Origin: Chloroflexota bacterium
Lineage (GTDB): Bacteria; Chloroflexota; Dehalococcoidia; DSTF01; RBG-16-68-14
NCBI GenBank assembly: GCA_003228685.1
Contig: QIFC01000126.1
Location: forward strand, 1-42,471
Direction of reading: 5' to 3'
DNA: 42,471 bases
Both the position numbers and the translations under genes were made by a program. This document shows positions 37,822 through 42,471 of this stretch, piece after piece; positions within the stretch are counted from its first letter, which is position 1, and every line of letters begins with the position of its first letter. Under the pieces are notes generated by a model. That model worked only from the letters and a program-made list of their open reading frames with translations, did no database searches and had not been told where the DNA came from.

Positions 37822-39564
37822 ATGGGGCGGTTAGCCGGAGTTGTGGTGCTCGCCTTGGCGGCGTCAATTGCGTTGTTCCCCACGCAGGTTCAACAAGCTG
37901 CCGACAATCCATCGACCATCGCGATCATCAACGGACGTCTTTGGGACGGTACCGGAGCCGTTGTCGTAGAAGACGGCGCGGTACCCATCGAGGACGGCCG
38001 GGTTGCCGCCGCGGAAGTTGCTGGCGCGCAGGAGGAACCGCCCGCGGCGCCCAGCGAGCTATCGGCAAATCCCCATCTCTCTGGTGGGACCCTAGTCTTC
38101 CTGTTGTGGCGCAATAACGCAGGGGTCGAAGACGCATACCGTATCGAGCGATCCGAAAGTGGCGATGATGGTCCGTGGGTTCTGCTGACCGAGACGACAG
38201 AGGCCTGCCCATTTCCACAGGATGAACCGCAGTGCGGGTATCTGGACCGAAACCTTGTTCCCGAAACGACCTACTGGTTTCGCGTTGCTGCCGTGAACGA
38301 AGCAGGCGTGTCAGCATATTCGAACATCGCCATGACCGTGACGTCGTCGCGCCGAGTGCCTGAGCCTGGCACAATCACAGGCGTCCTGTTCCACGATCGC
38401 AATGGCGACGGCGACCGCGACACTGGAGAGAACGTAGTGAAAGGGGTGAGGCAGGTCACGCTCATGCAGGATGGCGACTTGGTCGAGACGCGTGTAGCTC
38501 GCAATGGCGGAGACTATTTTTTCCGGGGGCTTGTACCCGGCAGATACACAGTGGCCTCAGATCTGGATGATTACTGGCTACGGGCTTGTGGAGAGCCTGA
38601 GTTTTCTTACGATCCGTTGCAGCGCCCGTCGTGCGACCAGCCCGTGCTGCCCTGGAATGCGACTTCTCCTAATCCCGTCTCCGTGTCTTTGGACGGTGGC
38701 GGCGCGGTTGTTGATTTCGGCGCGGAACCTGCAGACGTGATGGTCGTGATGGGTGATGCGTTGCTGGAAACCGGCCATGCGCCGATGGGAACGGTGATCA
38801 CAGCCCTAGTCAATGGGCAAGAATGTGGCACGACGACCGTGGTAGGCGGAAAGTACGACGACTTCTCGTTCTCCATCCTGGGCGCGGGTGAGCGGGAGGG
38901 CTGCGCCCTTCCCGGAGATCAGGTGCAGTTCACCGTGGGAGGCGTATTGGCCGGTAACAGCATGAGGTGGAAGCCGCTTTTCGATCCTTCTCGCGTCATT
39001 CGCTCTCTCAACCTGGAGTTGATCTTGCCCCACTTCGTAGACATCGTAGCAATGCAGGATCATGCCTGGTACTGGTTCGAGCGCTCGGGCGACAGCCCGA
39101 TCCCGGATGGGACATTGGTGCAGGCTATGATCGATGGCGTTGTTTGCGGTGAGGCGCGGGTCGAGTCGCTTGCCAGCGAGAGCATCGCCGGGTTCTCGCA
39201 GTTGCTCGTGGCGTCGTCTGACGTTGAAGAGGGGTGCGGCCGCGAGGGCTCGACCGTCTCGTTTCAGGTGAACGGGCTTAGAGCGACGACTCAGATGCCT
39301 TGGGAGCTGCGTCTTCGCAGGCTGTTTCTCGTGGTCCACGGTGACCCGGACTGCGACTTCGACGTGGACGCCCTGGATGCTCAGTTCGTACTCCAGGGCG
39401 TCGCGGGCCTGGCGGGTTGGTTATCGTGCGGCGACCCCGATGCCCTGCCGGACGGGATAATGAATAGCCTGGATGCGCTCCTGATCTTGCAGCTAGACGC
39501 GGGGCTGATCGAGCAGTTGCCCGTCACTTCTCTACCGTGGCCGCGTCCAATACTAGCGAGTTAG
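37822..39564 (+). CDS. Mosaic exported protein: amidohydrolase remnant, FN3, SdrD_B-like, dockerin
   Basis: 580 residues. After the signal peptide (LAGVVVLALAASIALFPTQ), residues about 32-66 (IAIINGRLWDGTGAVVVEDG) copy the start of the amidohydrolase at 32768, with no barrel after it. Then come a fibronectin-III-like domain (about 74-172, ETTYWFRVAAVNEAGVSAYS), an SdrD_B-like domain (about 182-260, GTITGVLFHDRNGDGDRDTGE) and the paired CG domains of the 31413 protein (VITALVNGQECG, QDHAWYWFERS, LVQAMIDGVVCG). The C-terminus is a dockerin (about 507-570, GDPDCDFDVDALDAQFVLQG and SLDALLILQLDAGL). It looks assembled from pieces of its neighbours and is probably a surface structural protein. Confidence 0.85.
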   Translation: MGRLAGVVVLALAASIALFPTQVQQAADNPSTIAIINGRLWDGTGAVVVEDGAVPIEDGRVAAAEVAGAQEEPPAAPSELSANPHLSGGTLVFLLWRNNAGVEDAYRIERSESGDDGPWVLLTETTEACPFPQDEPQCGYLDRNLVPETTYWFRVAAVNEAGVSAYSNIAMTVTSSRRVPEPGTITGVLFHDRNGDGDRDTGENVVKGVRQVTLMQDGDLVETRVARNGGDYFFRGLVPGRYTVASDLDDYWLRACGEPEFSYDPLQRPSCDQPVLPWNATSPNPVSVSLDGGGAVVDFGAEPADVMVVMGDALLETGHAPMGTVITALVNGQECGTTTVVGGKYDDFSFSILGAGEREGCALPGDQVQFTVGGVLAGNSMRWKPLFDPSRVIRSLNLELILPHFVDIVAMQDHAWYWFERSGDSPIPDGTLVQAMIDGVVCGEARVESLASESIAGFSQLLVASSDVEEGCGREGSTVSFQVNGLRATTQMPWELRLRRLFLVVHGDPDCDFDVDALDAQFVLQGVAGLAGWLSCGDPDALPDGIMNSLDALLILQLDAGLIEQLPVTSLPWPRPILAS

Positions 39565-39595
39565 AGCCACACCCCTACGCCGCTGTTGGGGACAG

Positions 39596-39615
39596 GGGCG
39601 TTCAGTTGAACGCCC

Positions 39616-39617
<2 letters not shown>
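39596..39617. terminator. Bidirectional terminator between convergent genes
   Basis: GGGCGTTC, loop AGTT, GAACGCCC (39596-39615) sits between the mosaic gene and cofH, right at the cofH stop. The stem is a perfect 8 bp. Confidence 0.65.
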
Positions 39618-40940
<1,323 letters not shown>

Positions 40941-40944
<4 letters not shown>

Positions 40945-42143
40945 GTCTCGTACTCCTCTGTCGGAACCAGGCCGGTCTCGTCGGTCCAGCGCTCGATTGC
41001 GGGGCGGGCCGTGTCGCGGACGAAGCGGTCTTTCTTCGCGAATTCCGGGTAGATCGCAAGCCGCTCCCGCAGCTCGAAGCCCGCCTCCTCGGTGACGGCT
41101 CGCAGCTCTTCGATCTTGGGCCAGGGCGCCTCGGGGCTGATGTGGTCGACCGTCGTTGGCGAGACGCCGCCCCAGTCGTTGATGCCGGCCATCAGGTAGA
41201 TGCCGTAAGCGTCCGGTGTCAGGTTCGGCGGCGCCTGGATGTTCATGCTGGGCCCAAGTATGAGGCGCGCGGTCGCGATCGTGCGCAGCATCTCGTAGAC
41301 GCTGGGCTCGTCTTCGTGGCGCATGATGATGTCCTCTTTGACGCGAAAGTTTTGAACAATGACTTCTTGTACGTTGCCGGTCTCCTGATGCAGTTCGTGG
41401 ATCGCAAAGAGCGAGTCGACGCGCTCAGCCCAGGTCTCGCCGATGCCGATTAGGATGCCCGTCGTGAACGCGATGCCCTGCTCGCCGCAGAAGCGCATCG
41501 TGTCGAGCCGCAGCTCCGGGATCTTGCCGGGGCAGTTGAAGTGCGCGGAGCCCTTCTCATGCAGCCGCTCGGATGTCGTCTCCAGCATCAGCCCCATGGT
41601 GACGTTGCATTCGCGCAGCGCCGCGACCTCGTCGGCGGTCATGATGCCGGGGTTGGCGTGGGGCAGCAGGCCTGTCTCGTTCTGCACGAGCGCGCACATC
41701 TCACGCAGGTAGGAGATGGTCGTCTCGTGGCCGAAGTGGCGCAGGTCGTCGCGGACGAAGTCGTAGACCTCCTCCGGCTTCTCGCCGAGGGAGAAGAGCG
41801 CCTCCTTGCAGCCGCGCCGCCGTCCCGCCTCCGCGATGGCGAGCACGTCGTCCGGCGACATCGTCAACGCGGCCGGGTCCGAGGGGCCCTTCGCGAAGGT
41901 GCAGTAGCCGCACTTCTGGCGGCAGAGGTTGGTGAGCGGGATGAAGACGTTCTTGGAGTAGGTGACGATGCGGCCCTTACCCTGGTCGCGCACGGCGCTG
42001 GCGGCGAGCATCAGCGCCGACAACTCCGTGGCCGTGGCCGAGATCAGGCGCTCTCCGTCGGCGCGCGTCAGACGATCACCCGCCAGCGCGCGCTGCAGCA
42101 ACTCCTCGAACTCGGGGTCCAGGCGCTGGTGAAGGTAGAACAT
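40941..42143 (-). CDS. cofG: FO synthase subunit 1, CofG (F420 biosynthesis)
   Basis: 400 residues. It is the radical SAM enzyme that completes 7,8-didemethyl-8-hydroxy-5-deazariboflavin (FO). The 4Fe-4S site is Cys74, Cys78, Cys81 (NLCRQKCGYCTFAK). Typical CofG segments are EALFSLGEKPEEVY, GLLPHANPGIMTADE, SAHFNCPGKIPELRLDT and GINDWGGVSPTTVDH. It is the first gene of the minus-strand pair. The 200-base leader upstream holds two hairpin repeats and a terminator-bearing RNA, so attenuation is possible. Both Cof enzymes need Fe-S clusters, which the suf operon in this window would supply. Confidence 0.96.
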
Positions 42144-42154
42144 GCCGCTCGCTT

Positions 42155-42237
42155 TCGCTCGCTAAAGCCGAATCCTGTGGATTCGGTGGTGCCGGTCGTT
42201 ATCGCTCCCTAAAGCCGAATCCCGCGGAACTCGGTGG
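42155..42237 (-). repeat. Two direct hairpin repeats in the cofG leader
   Basis: A unit of about 35 bases occurs at 42155-42189 and 42202-42237 (47 bases apart). Both contain CTAAAGCCGAATCC. Each folds: CCGAATCC-TGT-GGATTCGG (42168-42186) is a perfect 8-bp stem, and the other forms a 9-bp stem with G-T pairs replacing changed bases. GGATTCGG of one unit can also pair with CCGAATCC of the other, allowing alternative folds. Confidence 0.65.
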
Positions 42238-42244
42238 CTGCTTC

Positions 42245-42292
42245 AGAAAATACAAAAGGCCCACGACGCCTCATGTGGCGTTCTCGCGGGCC
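42245..42292 (-). terminator. Intrinsic terminator on the minus strand
   Basis: Read on the minus strand, GGCCC (42292-42288) and ACGCC (42281-42277) pair with GGCGT (42270-42266) and GGGCC (42262-42258), followed by TTTTGTATTTT. The stem plus a U-rich tract is a standard Rho-independent terminator, about 100 bases before cofG. Confidence 0.75.
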
Positions 42293-42341
42293 CGGCGCCA
42301 GCTTCACCCGCTGGCAGGGTTCTATGCCGGACAACTATTGC
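42245..42341 (-). ncRNA. Unidentified structured RNA or attenuator leader upstream of cofG
   Basis: The minus strand has a promoter (-10 at 42348-42353), an expected start near 42341, and a terminator ending near 42245, which together define about 95 nt. Inside, CCGGC...GCCAGC-GGGTGAA-GCTGGC-GCCGG makes a nested hairpin (6-bp inner stem; outer 5-bp stem with an asymmetric AUAGAACCCU bulge). I do not recognise it as SRP RNA, 6S RNA, tmRNA, tRNA or a common riboswitch. It could be a free small RNA, or a riboswitch-like leader of cofG-cofH. Confidence 0.5.
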
Positions 42342-42347
42342 TTCCCC

Positions 42348-42376
42348 ATAGTATGGAGTGTGATGTATTTCGTCAA
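42348..42376 (-). promoter_or_regulatory. Minus-strand promoter of the structured RNA / cofG leader
   Basis: On the minus strand: TTGACG (42376-42371), a 17-base spacer and TACTAT (42353-42348), close to the vegetative consensus. Confidence 0.75.
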
Positions 42377-42388
42377 GTGGCGGTGTTG

Positions 42389-42438
42389 GGTTGCAGGTAG
42401 AATGTCCTGTCTAGGTTGCGGGAAGAGTGTCCTCTTGT
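42389..42438. repeat. 25-bp direct repeat at the right edge
   Basis: GGTTGCAGGTAGAATGTCCT (42389 on) is repeated as GGTTGCGGGAAGAGTGTCCT (42414 on), period 25 bases. Such repeats ahead of a strong ribosome site can be the end of an insertion sequence, but the window stops before the gene can be read. Confidence 0.55.
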
Positions 42439-42466
42439 GGCAGGGTGCTTCTGAAAGGAGGCGCCT

Positions 42467-42471
42467 GTGCA
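42467..42471 (+). CDS. First bases of a plus-strand gene
   Basis: AAAGGAGG (42454-42461) is a consensus ribosome binding site, and GTG at 42467 lies 5 bases after it. Only the start codon is in the window, so the product is unknown; a transposase is possible given the direct repeats just upstream. Confidence 0.4.

Noticed and set aside
42293-42340. GGTTCTATGCC read as a tRNA T-arm
   Set aside because: No acceptor stem, D-arm or anticodon stem can be folded around it; the nested hairpin on the other strand fits better.

Overview
The window is high-GC bacterial DNA with dense, often overlapping genes. Its gene content points to the phylum Chloroflexota, probably a Dehalococcoidia-like or other uncultured lineage. 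The reasons are split FO-synthase genes (cofG and cofH, coenzyme F420), a SUF operon carrying a Rieske ferredoxin, secreted proteins ending in short dockerin-like modules, paired DUF3179 proteins, and many starts that look leaderless. This placement is inferred from gene content; no rRNA gene is present to confirm it.

Left part (1-8200): the tail of one gene and three complete genes for exported proteins, namely a subtilisin/sedolisin-like protease, a 1340-residue FG-GAP propeller protein and a cohesin-like beta protein. All four share one C-terminal module, two copies of an IDLANDILGVI-type loop-helix followed by a terminal Cys. The intergenic gaps hold tandem small triloop hairpins and a truncated copy of the module tail.

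Centre-left (8300-21200): a SUF Fe-S assembly operon (sufR-C-B-D, Rieske protein, three tandem DinB-like paralogs, sufS, sufU, sufT), then a large glutamate synthase subunit, itself a 3Fe-4S enzyme.

Centre (21200-26400): a BlaI/M56-type regulatory pair with three matching operators, each abutting a -10 box. The operators lie in front of a sortase gene, blaI itself, and a DUF3105 / CPxC-membrane / cupredoxin cluster that is followed by a TlpA-like thioredoxin. No beta-lactamase is present.

Centre-right (26400-31300): a decayed methyltransferase gene carrying a perfect 30-bp palindrome, a membrane-anchored methyltransferase, two adjacent DUF3179 proteins with a small membrane protein, and a lipoprotein gene broken by one frameshift.

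Right (31400-39600): a second set of exported proteins with ordinary type-I-like dockerins (an SdrD_B-like protein, an amidohydrolase-dockerin fusion, and a mosaic whose N-terminus is an amidohydrolase remnant). With them are an internally duplicated lipoprotein, a BP74-like protein ending in an LPETG sortase signal, and a galactose/glyoxal-oxidase-like copper enzyme. Together with the sortase these suggest a modular cell-surface assembly.

Right edge (39600-42471): cofG-cofH on the minus strand. Upstream, on the same strand, is an unidentified structured RNA or attenuating leader of about 95 nt with a clear promoter and a U-tract terminator, followed by two hairpin repeats before cofG. A plus-strand gene begins at the last bases.
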